NCBI RefSeq assembly: GCF_947242115.1
Contig: NC_074715.1
Location: 50,105,086 to 50,169,085, forward strand
Source: Biomphalaria glabrata
Lineage: Eukaryota; Mollusca; Gastropoda; Planorbidae
Direction of reading: 5' to 3'
Length of the DNA stretch: 64,000 bases
How positions within the stretch are numbered: position 1 is the stretch's first letter; each line of letters opens with the position of its first letter. The notes below the pieces were generated by a model that had not been told where the DNA came from, searched no databases, and saw only the letters and a program-made list of their open reading frames with translations. Below, piece after piece: positions 34,955 to 46,865 of this stretch. Made by a program: the position numbers and the translations under genes.

Positions 34955-35610
34955 TGGCGACCTAGGTAGGCAGTTTCTCGATAGGGCTGAACATCCTGCC
35001 ATTATGTGTTCAATTGACTCACCCACATTTCCACATTTTCGGCATTTGTCAACAACATTTTTTTTTGTCCTGATTACTCTGTCCTGTATTGCTGTGATAA
35101 GGCCTTCAGTTTCAGGGTAGAGATGACCCGCTTTGAGCCATGCTAAGGAAGCAGCCTTGTCAATGTTGTCCCCATCTAATAAAGCCGGAAATTTTCCGTG
35201 GAGTGTTTTTTCTTCCCATTCGTCGTCCAAAACGATTGTTTAGGTTCAGACGGGTTGCATCTTAGTCGTATTCAATAGGAAGGAAACTACTTCATTGCTA
35301 GAGGCGTGTAGTTTTGATCGTATTTTTGAAACTTGCGTCTTACACAGTTTGAAGATGTTCTGCAATCCACGGCCTCCATCCTTCCAGGGCAGGTATGGCC
35401 TTATGGTGGAAGTCTTGGGGTGTAAGCATTGAAATTTGGTTAATGATTTCCTCGTGAGTCTGTCAATGTCATGTAGGTCGGTGTCTGTCCATTTGATGAG
35501 TGTAATAGTAATTACGAGCACGGAGACAGCCCAGCTATTAATTGTCGTGATGAGGTTACTGCCAGACAGTTTTGTGTTGAGAATTTTATTTACTCTCTGC
35601 TTGTATTTTC
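34955..35610 (-). mobile_element. Non-LTR retrotransposon C-terminal region
   Basis: Minus strand: LTRKSLTKFQCLHPKTSTIR, YLPWKDGGRGLQNI, then SLAWLKAGHLYPETEGLITA, IQDRVIRTK and CRKCGNVGESIEHIMAGCSA, a CxxC...H...C knuckle. This resembles the end of R2/R4-type (restriction-like endonuclease) or related LINE proteins. Frames change between the two blocks. Confidence 0.7.
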
Positions 35611-35684
35611 CAAGAAAGTCCTCGTTTAATTTTTTTGTTTTATTATTATTATTATTATTATTATTAATATGTAATGGTAGAATC

Positions 35685-36201
35685 CAGTGGCGTAGCTAGG
35701 GTACATGATGCCCAGGGCGGCAGCTCCTAATGATGCCCCCTCCCTAATAAAAAAAAAACTAAATAAAACAGCGAAAAGACGTTTTTTTTCTAACTAATGT
35801 GTATTCATGGTTAAAGTAATGCTGATTGGCAAAAAAATATATCAATTTAATTAAAAGATTCGTCAAATAAATGTTTCGTACTTTCTTGCTCGTAAAACTA
35901 TCAATAATTTTATCGCATATAGCCACAATTACCGCAATCGTCAGAAATACAAAACATGTCCTTGTTACAGTTGTTTAAAGACTTGTGAAGAAACTGCGAC
36001 AAACCTTTGAGGCATATTTCGCTCTAGTCGAAATTCGCTTTTGTCAATGGTAGCAAACATTTCAATTACAGTAGTAGTTCTTTGTTAATGTATGTACAAT
36101 GTGTTGTTTTCACTGTGAAAGTTTGTCCTTAGTTTGATGCCCCTCGCCACTTGAGGCAATGTGCGTCCCGCACTACTAGCACATGGCTAGCTACGCCTCT
36201 G
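35685..36201 (+). mobile_element. hAT-type MITE, 517 bp
   Basis: Ends CAGTGGCGTAGCTAGG / CTAGCTACGCCTCTG; flanks GTAGAATC / ATAAAATC (6 of 8). Confidence 0.8.
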
Positions 36202-36272
36202 ATAAAATCACACAATCCTGACCCAAAGGGTTATTTTTTAAATTTCTATAATATATTTTTGTGGCTGGAAGG

Positions 36273-36402
36273 TCAAGAAGTGTGTGGAAGATCAAGAAGT
36301 GTGTGGAATATCAAGAAGTGTGTGGAAGGGCAAGAAGTGTGTAGAAGGTCAAGAAGTGTGTGGAAGGTCAAGAAGTGTGTGGAAGATCAAGAAGTGTGAG
36401 GA
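36273..36402 (+). repeat. 19-bp tandem repeat, about 7 copies
   Basis: Unit AAGAAGTGTGTGGAAGGTC; unrelated in sequence to the 34250 array. Confidence 0.92.
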
Positions 36403-36873
36403 ATGAAATGGTAGGCAGGAAACAAACTAAAAAAAATCTCTTAAATATTTTTCAGAAGGACAGAGCTCTTTACTACACAGCGATTATCATTTATTAAAGC
36501 TTTTAACTCCAGGCACTAAGATTGTCACTAATGGCCGAACTTGCCAACAATTTTACATTTTGCTGCTTTCCAAGTTGAATTGATTGGTCAAACATTAGCT
36601 ACGACCACAACAATAGTGACATAAAACATGTCCGCTTCGATTGTTTTTTATAAAACGTTTGTCATTCTTTCTAAAGGTCGTCTGCTCTTAATGACCAGTC
36701 CCTTTTAAAACAAACCATTGTCTCCTGTTATTCTGTCATTATTGCACATCCGTCTATATTAACTCTTTGTCATCTAAAAGCAGGAGATGGAATGTATTAA
36801 ATGCTCATTGTATTCAATGCTCCTGTTAAAAATAATTCCTAAAGTAAAAAGCTTAGAATCTACTTGATCTTGA
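36403..36873. other. No gene or repeat recognised
   Basis: Unique-looking sequence. Confidence 0.4.
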
Positions 36874-37280
36874 CAGGGCCGGTCTTAACTATTGCGAGGC
36901 ACCTATGCGAAACAGATTGCGCGGTGCCCAGTATGGACAGGGGATAAGATTTTGTATTAGAAAATACATTCGTCTTTACAATAAGATTTTATCACAGAAA
37001 AGCAATGCAGTTTTTTTTTATCACGCGTGGGATTGGCACCCCTAAAATGACAATTTTGTCCATTTTCAGTAGATTTTTATGAGTTTTTGATGAGATTTTA
37101 ATAATTTCAGGAGATTTCCAGGAGGTCCTGGAAAGTAAGGGAGCCGCGAAACCCTGTTATTATATATAAGTGATAATGGTTTAATTAAAAAAATTACACC
37201 TAGACATAGCGCGGGGGTGGGGCTATGAAAGTGCGGGGGCCACTGCGGCCGCATAGGTTGTAATGCCATGAGGCCGGCCA
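36874..37280. mobile_element. Probable MITE (CAGGGCCGGTCTTAAC family)
   Basis: Left end CAGGGCCGGTCTTAACTATT with gaggcacctatgcgaaac. The right end near ggccggccata is poorly conserved. Fragments of the same family are at 18351 and 18539. Confidence 0.45.
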
Positions 37281-37374
37281 TAGGTCTATAAGGCTTTTTT
37301 TTAGCCTACACTTAAGCGTATTGGTTGTGTACTATGTCTATTTAAAGTATTGGCTGTAATGCTTTTCTGACGTA

Positions 37375-37650
37375 GAGAAGACTGCGCTGGCTCGGACTTG
37401 TCACCCGCATGCTAGATGGAAGAATTCCTACAGACATCCTGTATGCTAAGCTTGTGAAGGGTGTCCGACCCAAGGGCCGCCCAAGACTAACCTAAAATGA
37501 TGTCTGCAAGTGAGACATGAGAACCACATGCATCAAAAGAAAGTATATGGGAGGTGATAGCCCAAGAGGACAGCATGGAGACTGTGCCGTGCTGGTACGA
37601 ACATCGCCCAGGGCAAAAGCTTCCGTTGTCTTCCTAGACAGAAGGAGCCA
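37375..37650 (+). mobile_element. RTE-like LINE C-terminal fragment
   Basis: RRLRWLGLVTRMLDGRIPTD, ILYAKLVKGVRPKGRPRLT, a stop, then broken frames through a tccgttgtcttcctagacag 3' block shared with 51075. Confidence 0.75.
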
Positions 37651-38423
37651 TTACTTGTTGAAATTAACGTAATTTGTATTGCTAATTGTATTTTAGCTTT
37701 GTAGTAATACCTTTAGTATTTGATGTATAAGTATAGCTTGTACTTCATTTATTTAGACAACTTGTAATCCATATATCTGTATTACTTGTCTTTGACGTGA
37801 TTGGTATTGTTAGTTGTCTTTTTATGGATTTTGTAGTACGTGTAGGACCGGATTGTAAGTACCAATATGTTGTAATTAATTTTGTTTTATGTAGAGACTG
37901 TACTATCTAAGGGAAGATATACTTTTCATAGAGAATTAGGTCGTCGCCTAATAATTTTAAACTAACACTAGATAATAAAAAAACTTTCCATATTGATATA
38001 TGAAGAGAAAATATACTTCATTTTATCCCAGATTCAACCATTGATCATTAATTATTTGGTTTGGTATCTAAAACAAAGGAAAGAATGTGTACTTGACTGA
38101 AGTGTTGGTATAAACTGAATTAGTCCCCTTTGTAGAGTCCTACATGTATTTCTTAATATATAACCATACTGTATTAGCCTAAATGGTTTTCCTTTGTCTA
38201 CTGTAAGTTTGTGCGCCGTTGTACGGGAGTGACTGCTCCTTTTGTGTTGTAATAAGTTCAGCCTGCAACAGGTGTTGATCGATTTGGTTAAGGTGGGGAG
38301 AGACAACCTCAAATAAACCACTTTGACTCATCTTCTGAGAGGCCAACCATAAGAAGAAAACACAGAGTGGTTTTATCAGTTAGATAGACAATAAAGTTGA
38401 TTTCTTTTTGCATGTTTATAGTG
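37651..38423. other. No gene or repeat recognised
   Basis: AT-rich; a small minus frame at 38052-38321 lacks recognisable motifs. Confidence 0.4.
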
Positions 38424-38488
38424 CTACACACTCGGAACTACACACTCGGAGCTACACACTCGGAACTACACACTCGGAACTACACAGA
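38424..38488 (+). repeat. 14-bp tandem repeat, 4 copies
   Basis: Unit TACACACTCGGAAC. Confidence 0.9.
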
Positions 38489-38549
38489 GAAAAAAGTTTC
38501 CTTATTATGATTACGCTTTTTGTGTTTTAATTCTATCTTTTTCTTTATC

Positions 38550-38653
38550 CTTGTTCTTTCTCTCTCTCTCTCTCTTTTTCTTTCTCTGTATCACTTAGTT
38601 TCTTATTTTTCTTTTTTCTCTCTGATAATCTACTACTGCCTCTTTGTTTCCTT

Positions 38654-38684
<31 letters not shown>

Positions 38685-38743
38685 GCCTATCTCTTTCTCT
38701 CTCACACTATCCGATACTGTACACTATTCCTCCCTCTTTCTTT

Positions 38744-38780
<37 letters not shown>

Positions 38781-38818
38781 TTTGTATCACTCTCTTTTTA
38801 CCCTTTCGTCCCTCTTTC

Positions 38819-38862
<44 letters not shown>

Positions 38863-38915
38863 TTAACTTTCCTTTATATGTTTATTTCTCTCTCTTTCCT
38901 TTCTTTTTCATTTGA
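38550..38915 (+). repeat. Long imperfect (CT)n tract
   Basis: Blocks of pure CT separated by short interruptions over about 365 bp. Confidence 0.95.
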
Positions 38916-39074
38916 TTCCTCTAAAACCTTGTTATTAGTACTATTTTGTAATCAAATATGTCAATTAAACTCTTCAAACAGCTTCTAAGCGATAACTCAA
39001 TGGATTCTCTAGTTGTGACATGCACAACGTACTCATGAGATAGCTGCCCATACATGTGTTTTGTGTGACAAAAG

Positions 39075-39245
39075 CGACTGTGGCTGAGACCAATCTTTCT
39101 AGTAGGTCTAACAAGTGTTCTGAAACGTCGCAAACTGTAGACCAATAGCACATTACCAAGTCCCAAGTCGTGACGTCATGGCCTGTGACGTGGCCAAGAA
39201 CTATTGGTCTCAACTGCCCACAGGCTGCGACGTTGCTGTGACTGA
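39075..39245. repeat. Inverted-repeat segment related to the 18755 hairpin
   Basis: GAGACCAAT near 39086 pairs with ATTGGTCTC near 39203. cactgcccacagg/gacgttg-type blocks match the 18755 hairpin. Confidence 0.5.
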
Positions 39246-39284
39246 GAAGCACGAGCGAACCAAAGATGCAGTGTAGGATTACAC

Positions 39285-39445
39285 AGTTTATATCAACTGG
39301 CTCTGTTTGTCTGTCTGTCTGATAATAATTTTGAGCACGTTTTTTCTGAAGTTGAAACTTTGCATAATTATTCAACGTCCGTAGCAAAACACGAATCAAT
39401 CAAAGCAAGATGAAAAAAAAAACAGAGATAGTGATATTCACTATC
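39285..39445 (+). repeat. ACAAAGCTT family repeat fragment
   Basis: tctgtctgtctgataat, tgaagttgaaactttgcata and attattcaacgt blocks. Confidence 0.45.
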
Positions 39446-39511
39446 AACTTTGGTTTACTATGTGTCTTTAATTAAAACAATTTTTTTTTAATTCCCACAA
39501 GATTGTAATGT

Positions 39512-39690
39512 TTGTTTGTAGAATGTTTTACATACTTCGGATACTCCTCCAGAATTGAAGATAAGTGCATCCTAGCCGAAACATCCCGCAGGACGAGGGG
39601 GGCACGTCGAGCGGGGGGTTTGAACCAGGGACCATTGAGACCACCGAACAACAGTCCAGAGCGCTTACCGAACCACCCGACAGCCTTCTT
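39512..39690 (-). mobile_element. SINE-B copy
   Basis: Tail (gaatgttttacatacttcgg) to head (accgaaccacccgacagcc), diverged. Confidence 0.75.
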
Positions 39691-40231
39691 GTTAACAATA
39701 ATACTATAGAATGTTGGCTAATTCATGTCACGCTTTTGCGATTTATGTGTGTTGTAACTATGTGTAAAGCTAGATTAATTAAGAATTCCCCCAGCACGGT
39801 TGTCCGTGTCTTTCCGTCCTGTGTAAAATAGATTATAACTATGTTGTATTGCAAAGCTAAGAAAGTTTTTTACACTTATATATTGGTCTTCGCAAAAATT
39901 GCCTCACTAAATCTTTAATTAGTAGATGAGCCAATTAGAGTAGTCGTTCCTGTTTCCAGTGATAATTGAGGGGGGAAAAAAAAGCATATTTTTTTTATCA
40001 TCTCAGAGCGATAAGGCTATCCAGTATCCACATTGTCAATAATGAGCATGCAAGAGCAGTTTTATTTAAAGGGTGAATTATCGGTCCATTGTTGTCTTTC
40101 TTTAATTGGCAATGTTATCATAATATAAAAAAAAGATTGCCAGTCTAATTATTTCCCTTTAAGTGAGCTTAACAAGGGAAAAGAGAGTCGGATTTCTTTC
40201 TATGTTCCCCGGACGTAGATTTCCTCTAGAT
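39691..40231. other. No gene or repeat recognised
   Basis: AT-rich spacer. Confidence 0.4.
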
Positions 40232-40428
40232 CAGGGGTTCTCAACCTGTGGATCGCGACCCCCTTGGGGGTCGATTGACGATTAGCCAGGGGTCGCCTAA
40301 GACCATCGAAAATATGGATTGTTATTGTCTACTCTTCTATTGCTGTGTGCGTGTGTTGGGGGGGGGGTCGCGGCAGAGTGAGGGAATGTAAAAAGGGGTC
40401 GCCGAGCATAAAAGGTTGAGAACCGCTG
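40232..40428 (-). mobile_element. hAT MITE (CAGxGGTTCTCAACC family), copy 3
   Basis: Inverted relative to 30040 and 31452. Right flank CTAGATCA; the same 8 bases occur at 40226-40233, overlapping the first two bases of the element. 197 bp. Confidence 0.85.
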
Positions 40429-40756
40429 CTAGATCATATATTATAGATAAGATTATTTACGTAAAAGTAAATAAATATGATTCATCTACATTTGGATTCA
40501 ACATGACCTATGTGTAGGCAAAAGCATTTGTGCACAGCGTAAACATATATGTATCTATCATGTTCATGGAAATTGAGATTTATCTTGTATCTTATAATTT
40601 TGTGTAAATAAACGTAGTAATTCTACATTATAAGTCATCAAGTATCATGTCTGCAAGTAATTCCTGTGACTGTCTGTCTTTGTCCACTGGACAGTGTTAA
40701 AAAGTGAAAAAACTAATATTAATATATTATATTATTATATTATATTAGAATATATT
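40429..40756. other. No gene or repeat recognised
   Basis: AT-rich spacer ending in a TATTA-rich tract at 40717-40758. Confidence 0.4.
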
Positions 40757-40944
40757 ATTGTAAAATGTTTGTAAAATGTTTAACAGGTTTCGGATGCTCC
40801 TTCAGAGCTGAAGACAGTTTACTTCCTAGTCCAAACCTCCCGCAGGACGACGGGGGATGGGAGCGGGCAGGGTTTGAACCCTCGACCGTCGATAAATCCG
40901 AACGACAGCCCAGCGCGCAAACCGCACGGCCAGGCAGCCATCCA
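40757..40944 (-). mobile_element. SINE-B copy, full length
   Basis: Very similar to 6806, including ctcgaccgtcgataaatccg. Confidence 0.85.
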
Positions 40945-41340
40945 TTATTAAAACGCTTCGCTGATCAAGACTTCCGTTTTCTGTACGCCGGATACACCAA
41001 AAAATAACGTACATTTATGGATTAAATATCCAACAAAAATTCACGAGTAGACTTACGACAAATGCGTGAGCACATGAATAAAAGGAAGAGTGCTCGAAAG
41101 AGTATTTTTTTTTAGCGAAGAAATGGGGAAACGTGTGCCCAATGTTATTTTTAGAATCCACTGGGGTTTTAAATAGATTGCGCAATTTTATATTTTCGCT
41201 ATTTATTTTTATCTTTTTAAATTTCATTAGCGGCCACCAAATTCACTTCGCCTTGAGCCTCCATCAAATGCCGGCCCTGCTGACAGAATCTGCAGACGCC
41301 GCTGATCCTAAACTGTAAGGCTATTGCTGTTTCTTTGGAC
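40945..41340. other. No gene recognised
   Basis: Featureless apart from a short T run. Confidence 0.4.
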
Positions 41341-41553
41341 CAGTGTTTCCCAAACTTTTTACTTAACGGATCATTTCGCACATTGTGAGTATTTAGCGGA
41401 ACACTCCGCACTTTCTGAGTATTTAGCGGAACTCTTTGCTTATTTTTGTTAGAGAGATTAATTCATTATCCAGCCTACTAGTTAATTATTTCAGTATTTT
41501 GTGGAACACATCTTCAGGGCTCGCGAAAAACTATGGTTCGGCGGAACACACTG
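41341..41553. mobile_element. hAT MITE with 8-bp target duplication
   Basis: Left end CAGTGTTTCCCAAAC, right end (A)ACACACTG; flanks CTTTGGAC / CTTTGAAC (7 of 8). 213 bp. Confidence 0.75.
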
Positions 41554-41560
41554 CTTTGAA

Positions 41561-41692
41561 CACATCATCGGCGTTTAGAGAAGCGAACTACTGTGTGGAT
41601 AACAAGATTAAATCCATATATACATCCACATCATCGGCGTTTAGAGAAGCGAACTACTGTGTGGATAATAAGATTAAATCCATATATACATC
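41561..41692 (+). repeat. 66-bp tandem duplication
   Basis: Two nearly identical 66-bp units starting cacatcatcggcgtttagag. Open in one frame as a 22-residue repeat; begins 8 bases after the MITE. Confidence 0.92.
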
Positions 41693-41867
41693 CACATCTC
41701 TCATTAAGTCGCATTTATTTCCCTTATTTTGATGTCAAACAAAATAATCAATCACCAATAATTATATGAACTAATTGGTTAGTTTTTGTGATTGATTCAT
41801 GCCTTGTCAGGTACAGGGAATAATTGTTTTAATTTAATTTGATCTGAAAATGAGAAATGAGAGGAAA

Positions 41868-41945
41868 AAAACTTCTAAATTTTTACCAGACAGACAAACA
41901 GACAGACAGAGTGAGTTGATATAAGCTTTGTAAAATAATGTTTAA
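41868..41945 (-). repeat. ACAAAGCTT family repeat fragment (minus)
   Basis: taccagacagacaaacagac and gttgatataagctttgtaaa. Confidence 0.5.
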
Positions 41946-42344
41946 AATTGATTTTAAAAACTGGATTTAATAGCTTGTTTACAAAAAACGAATGTTTTGT
42001 TTCGTTGTTTCGAAGTAATATTTATTTCCGAGTATTTGATGTTTCTATTTTCATTTTACTTCTTTACTCTGTTGTTGATGGCATTATGTTTTTGACATAG
42101 ACTATATATTTTGATTTATTCATTTGTTTCTTTTTTTTTTTTTCGGCTTCGTCACGACAATCAACTGTAAACAAACACCAGCTAATTGAATTGAGCTCTA
42201 ATTACGTCGTGTCTAATATGTCGTAAAATTCTGTTTGCTGAAATCATTCTCCTGGGAAATTCTCGATCTGGCTGTGCCAATTGGCAGCAGCATGGTGCCA
42301 GCGGTATACTGCTGTAATCAGGACCAAAGTGCTGCAAACAGTTA
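41946..42344. other. Non-repetitive block with TAAT and forkhead-like motifs
   Basis: 42120-42330 contains TGTAAACAAAC, CTAATTGA, CTAATTAC and the palindrome TGCCAATTGGCA. No ORF; a candidate regulatory element only. Confidence 0.3.
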
Positions 42345-42850
42345 GAGGTGTGTCTTTCTAAGAGCGCGTCTTGTCAAAACAGTCAGAGGTTTGAGTGTGT
42401 CTTGTCAAACTAGTCAGGTAAGTGTGTCTAGTCAAAACAGTCAGATTTAATAGTGTGTAATGTCAAAACAGTCAGAGGTAGGGGTGTGTCTTGTCAAAAC
42501 AGTCAGGTAAGAATGTGTCTAGTCAAAACAGTCAGGTAAGAATGTGTCTAGTCAAAACAGTCAGGTAAGAATGTGTCTAGTCAAAACAGTCAGCTTTAAG
42601 AGTGTGTAATGTCAAAACAGTCAGAGGTAGGAGTGTGTCTTGTCAAAACAGTAAGAGGTAAGAGTGTGTCTTGTCAAAACAGTCAGAGGTAAGAGTGTGT
42701 CTTGTCAAAACAGTCAGAGGTAAGAGTGTGTCTTGTCAAAACAGTCAGAGGTAAGAGTGTGTCTTGTCAAAACAGTCAGATTTAAGAGTGTGTCTTGTCA
42801 AAACAGTCAGAGGTAAGAGTATGTCTTGTCAAAACAGTTACAGGTAAGGG
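42345..42850 (+). repeat. 29-31-bp minisatellite carrying splice-donor-like motifs
   Basis: Unit of GTGTGTCTTGTCAAAACAGT + CAGAGGTAAGA type, about 17 copies. Most units contain AG|GTAAGA or CAG|GTAAGA. Confidence 0.92.
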
Positions 42851-42852
42851 TT

Positions 42853-42880
42853 CGTGTGTGTGTGTGTGTGTGTGTGTGTT
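42853..42880 (+). repeat. (GT)n microsatellite
   Basis: Pure GT run directly after the minisatellite. Confidence 0.9.
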
Positions 42881-43786
42881 TCTATGGTGACGGTGGGAAG
42901 AGGTTGGCGATTGGTTGTGAATGATGCAAGACAATGGCAATGTCGTCAGCGGTTTTAAGAAAGTTTATACGACTCCGAATTGCCAGAGTGAAAAGACGTG
43001 TTTTTTGTAGTGAGTTAGATTTTGTTCAAAATACTATTTTTATTTTATTTCTAAAGTCTACTCCATTTATTTGTTTCATCTCAAGTTCAAATTTGTCTGT
43101 ATTGTAGTAAAAGTTGTTTGTTTTGTTTTGTTTCTCACATAGATGTTACTCAAGTTATTTCAAAGTTTTTTAAGTGAAGCTATAATACAGCGGTTTAATT
43201 GTCTACCAGCAGTTTGGTGTTGTAAGTCAACGACCGTCCACAACAGTGCGTCTTGCTAAGACATAGATGTGTCTTACAGTCTTACTTCTAAAGTTGAAGA
43301 TCTTAATACTTTAGAATGTTTTTATTTACAGAGAAGGGAAAGAGACGGGGAAAACATGTTGTGTCCATGACAACAAAAATGTGAAAGGCTTGTTGGACTT
43401 TTTCCTAATAGATTATATGGCAAAAATATACATATTAATTATTTTTTTAAACATTTAAAAAGAAAATAATTTTCGCTTTTAAAAAAAAATAAGATTTTAA
43501 ATACTGTTCTAAAAATATATTAATTTAATAACATTAAATAAATTTAATACATTTTTATAGGAACCTAATATGTAACGTAAAATCAGAAGTATTTATTACT
43601 TAAAAAATGATAACTAATTTTTATTAAAATTAGAAGTTACAACTCTTTTTGATATACATTGTAGTTACAGTCAATCAATATTGCAATAAAATCCTATTAT
43701 GGAATATTAAGATTCTTACTTTCTTACAAAGGCCAATAACGTTCTCTTAATAATAAGGCCTCGTGAAAAGTCTTAACTTTTTTTTA
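42881..43786. other. No gene or repeat recognised
   Basis: Very AT-rich from 43430. Confidence 0.4.
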
Positions 43787-44037
43787 CTGTTTGGCATCGC
43801 TTGACTTCCTAACCGGGTTCCCTAGTTTGAATCCTGGTGAAACTGGGATTTTTAATTTTGGGATCCTTGAGTCTGAGTCCAAAGGGGTACCTGACATTAA
43901 TTGGGGAAAGTAAATGGAGTTGGTCGTTGTGCTGGTCACACGACACACTCGTAAACCGTCGGCCACAGCATCAGATGACCCATTCATAATCTCCCCTATA
44001 GATCTAGAACGCAATGTCTGAAAGGGGAACAATGTGT
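43787..44037 (+). mobile_element. SINE-A copy
   Basis: B-box region tagtttgaatcctggtgaa to the gaaaggggaac tail; the head is poorly conserved. Confidence 0.75.
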
Positions 44038-45229
44038 TCTGTCGCTTTTACACGCATGTAATTCTCAGTATTTTATTGTTATGAAAATATTTGCAAAGGA
44101 TAAATAGGCCTACTATTTTATACAAATCCATAGATATAAAGCCCCTTTTTTTACGGAAATGCGACATCAATTTCGGATTGAAAGCGTGTGCCTTGGAAGG
44201 CTTTCACAATGAATGGAACTGTACCTTGCCGTAACTAGCCATTCCATATTTTTATTTCATTTCAAATGTACGACTAACCGTGTGATGTGAAAGCATGCCT
44301 TTAGCCTCGCTTGCCACCGTGTACAAGGCGCCGTACGGCGATCGTGGAGTTCAATGTCAATGTAGAGTTGTTTTAAAAGCACCGTACAGTATTTTACCGT
44401 CATTACGAATTCGTTGGCATTTAGTGTAGGCTGGGTGTTTCCTCAGGCTTTTAAAAATATATAAATATATAGTCCCCGCATTTTAAGGGAGTTTTCGGTC
44501 TTGGCAATTTTCTCCAATACTGACATGAAAGGAAACATCTATGTCTGAAGACTGTAACCGGAATATCCATGGTACAAGGTGGGTTGGCCAATGGTCCATT
44601 CTCCGCCATCCATAGAGTTCTCCATATGGAACTTTTCTGCAGTAGAAAGCTTAAAGTGGACTGTGCCCTGGGTATGCTCTGTGGAATCGTCACATCCTGG
44701 ATCCAGGCCCCTTCACGATATCACATTCACCAGATCCAGGAAAAAAAACACTTCATGATGAATTTATGTCTAGTATTAGAATGTAGTGAGGCAAGGACCT
44801 CCGTCTGGTGTAGTGCAATCCAGACCTCCGTCAAAAAGCACCTAGAGGGGGGGGGGAAAGGTCCACTATTATTCACTTAGTCATTGGTCATTTCCAAGCC
44901 CCGATACCCACACGGGGGAGTATCGCCACAGGTTTGGAGTCGAGTTTTCCTTCTCCTAGATGGGTTGCGTTATTTAGGCTGACGTGCCCCATCAACACGA
45001 AGTTGTTTTAAAAGCATCGTACAGTATTTTACCGTCATTACGAAAGACGAAAACCCAATTGTCGTTCCTTATACAACTGTTTTTTTTTTTTTTCGTTGTT
45101 TTTTTTTTATGGTACGATCAAAACCGTGTATTATGCAAGCAGCCTAACAGGCTCCCAGGAAATCTTACAAATGTTTTGAGCTCTTTAAAAAATTTAATTG
45201 AAATTCTATTCTGCTAAATGCAGAATTAG
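44038..45229. other. Intergenic segment with a direct repeat pair
   Basis: gttgttttaaaagca(c/t)cgt through tattttaccgtcattacgaa occurs at 44367-44409 and 45002-45044. A block at 44939-44960 matches 17640. Poly-T runs at 45080-45112. No gene. Confidence 0.5.
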
Positions 45230-45880
45230 ACCTAAGTACGTTTTGGGGTAACCATTGAAATTCGCGTAACAAAAGAAAGAAACACTGGTATGAAGTAATT
45301 AAAGAACTTAAGATAAAGAAGGGAACATTGAAACGCACGTAACAAAAGAAGGGAACATTGAAATGTACGTAACAAAAGAAGGGAACATTGAAATGCACGT
45401 AACAAAAGAAGGGAACATTGAAATGTACGTAACAAAAGAGGGAACATTGAAATGCACGTAACAAAATATGGGAACATTGAAATGTACGTAACAAAAGAAT
45501 GGAACATTGAAATGTACGTAAGAAAAGAAGGGAACATTGAAATGCACGTAACAAAAGAGGGAACATTGAAATGTACGTTACAAAAGAAGGGAACATTGAA
45601 ATGCACGTAACAAAAGAAAGAAGTAATTAAAGAACTTGAACAAAAGAAGGGAACAATGAAATACACGTAACAAAGAAGGGAACATTGAAATGTACGTAAC
45701 AAAAGAGGGAACAATGAAATACACGTAACAAAGAAGGGAACATTGAAATGTACGTAACAAAGAAGGGAACATAGAAATGCACGTAACAAAGAAGGGAACA
45801 TTGAAATGTACGTAGTAAAAAAAGGAACACTGGGATGACGTAACTAAGGAAAGGAACTTTGAAATGCACAAGAGAAAGGA
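45230..45880 (-). repeat. 29-30-bp minisatellite, about 21 copies
   Basis: Unit of AACATTGAAATGTACGTAAC + AAAAGAAGGG type, with deletions. Minus frames stay open as 10-residue Phe/Cys-rich repeats; noncoding. Confidence 0.93.
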
Positions 45881-46315
45881 ACACTTTGAGCTTATCTCGC
45901 CAACACTAATGCGAACATAATGAGATGGAAGCCTCGCTGTGTTTCTGCGCTCGCTTTGCAATGGCCTCCTAATCAGACGTTTGAAGATTTTCTATGGCTT
46001 GCACGCGCTCTTTCCCCCCCTCCTTCCCATTTACTTGATGCAATTTTTAAAAACTATTTCCTAGTTTTCTCTCTATTGTACAGAACATGTGTCTGTCTTT
46101 GCTACATAAGTGATTCACACATTGTTTTCCCGTTTGGTGATTGTTATACTTGAAGGAATATTTGAAACACTACCACCCACACCACCTTCGCCAATCTGAT
46201 GAACTGCTGTTTTTCCGCCAAGGCTCTAAGGGAGGACCGATCCTTCCAGCCTTGCCACCAATTGGAGTTCATCTCAGATGAACTGTTGGGCCGCCACGCA
46301 TGATTTGTCGACCGC

Positions 46316-46650
46316 AGGGCCGGATTTAAGTGTGCAGAGACCCCGGGCAGGAGTTTTTTAGGAAGCCCCTACAATGGATCGAAAGCTGTAGTAAAGATCT
46401 ATTTATGAATGAAAATACTTCTATTTCGGAGTGTGTTACGTTTAGAAAAAAATAAGAGTTCTTGTAAATTTTATGTTCTTGTAAATTTTATGGCCTTGTA
46501 AATTTTATGTTCTTGTAAATTTTATGTTCTTGTAAATTTTATGTAAATTTTATGTTCTTGTAAATTTTATGTTCTTGTAAATTTTATGTGAATTTCCTCG
46601 AAAAATAATTAATATTCATATTTTAGTTTTAAAAAGTGTATATTTTTGAG
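46316..46650. mobile_element. hAT MITE left portion with internal 17-bp repeat
   Basis: Left end CAGGGCCGGATTTAAGTGTG as in the 9838 element. The interior at 46455-46590 is a GTTCTTGTAAATTTTAT tandem repeat. The right end was not found. Confidence 0.6.
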
Positions 46651-46865
46651 TTTGTGGGGACTAAGGCCCTTGGTAGACGCAAGCCGTTAATCCGGAGCTG
46701 TGTTTGCTTATTCTGAGCATGCTACAGGCGTACACTTCTTAATCACGTGTTCGGCAGACGTACAAATGCGGAATGAAAAACAAAGAAACAACAAAAGTAA
46801 CAGTTTCTCACACATCGAGATTCAAATCTATTTGTATCTTTGTAGTGGAGGCTCTCCAGCACTGG

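Noticed and set aside
42345-42850. CRISPR-like array
   Set aside because: Repeats are contiguous with no unique spacers, and the genome is eukaryotic.
44451-44880. Opposed open frames of 80-103 codons
   Set aside because: No domain recognised; the region lies between short direct repeats and is probably old repeat sequence.
45165-45961. Phe/Cys-rich minus frames up to 189 codons
   Set aside because: Translation of the roughly 30-bp minisatellite in several frames.
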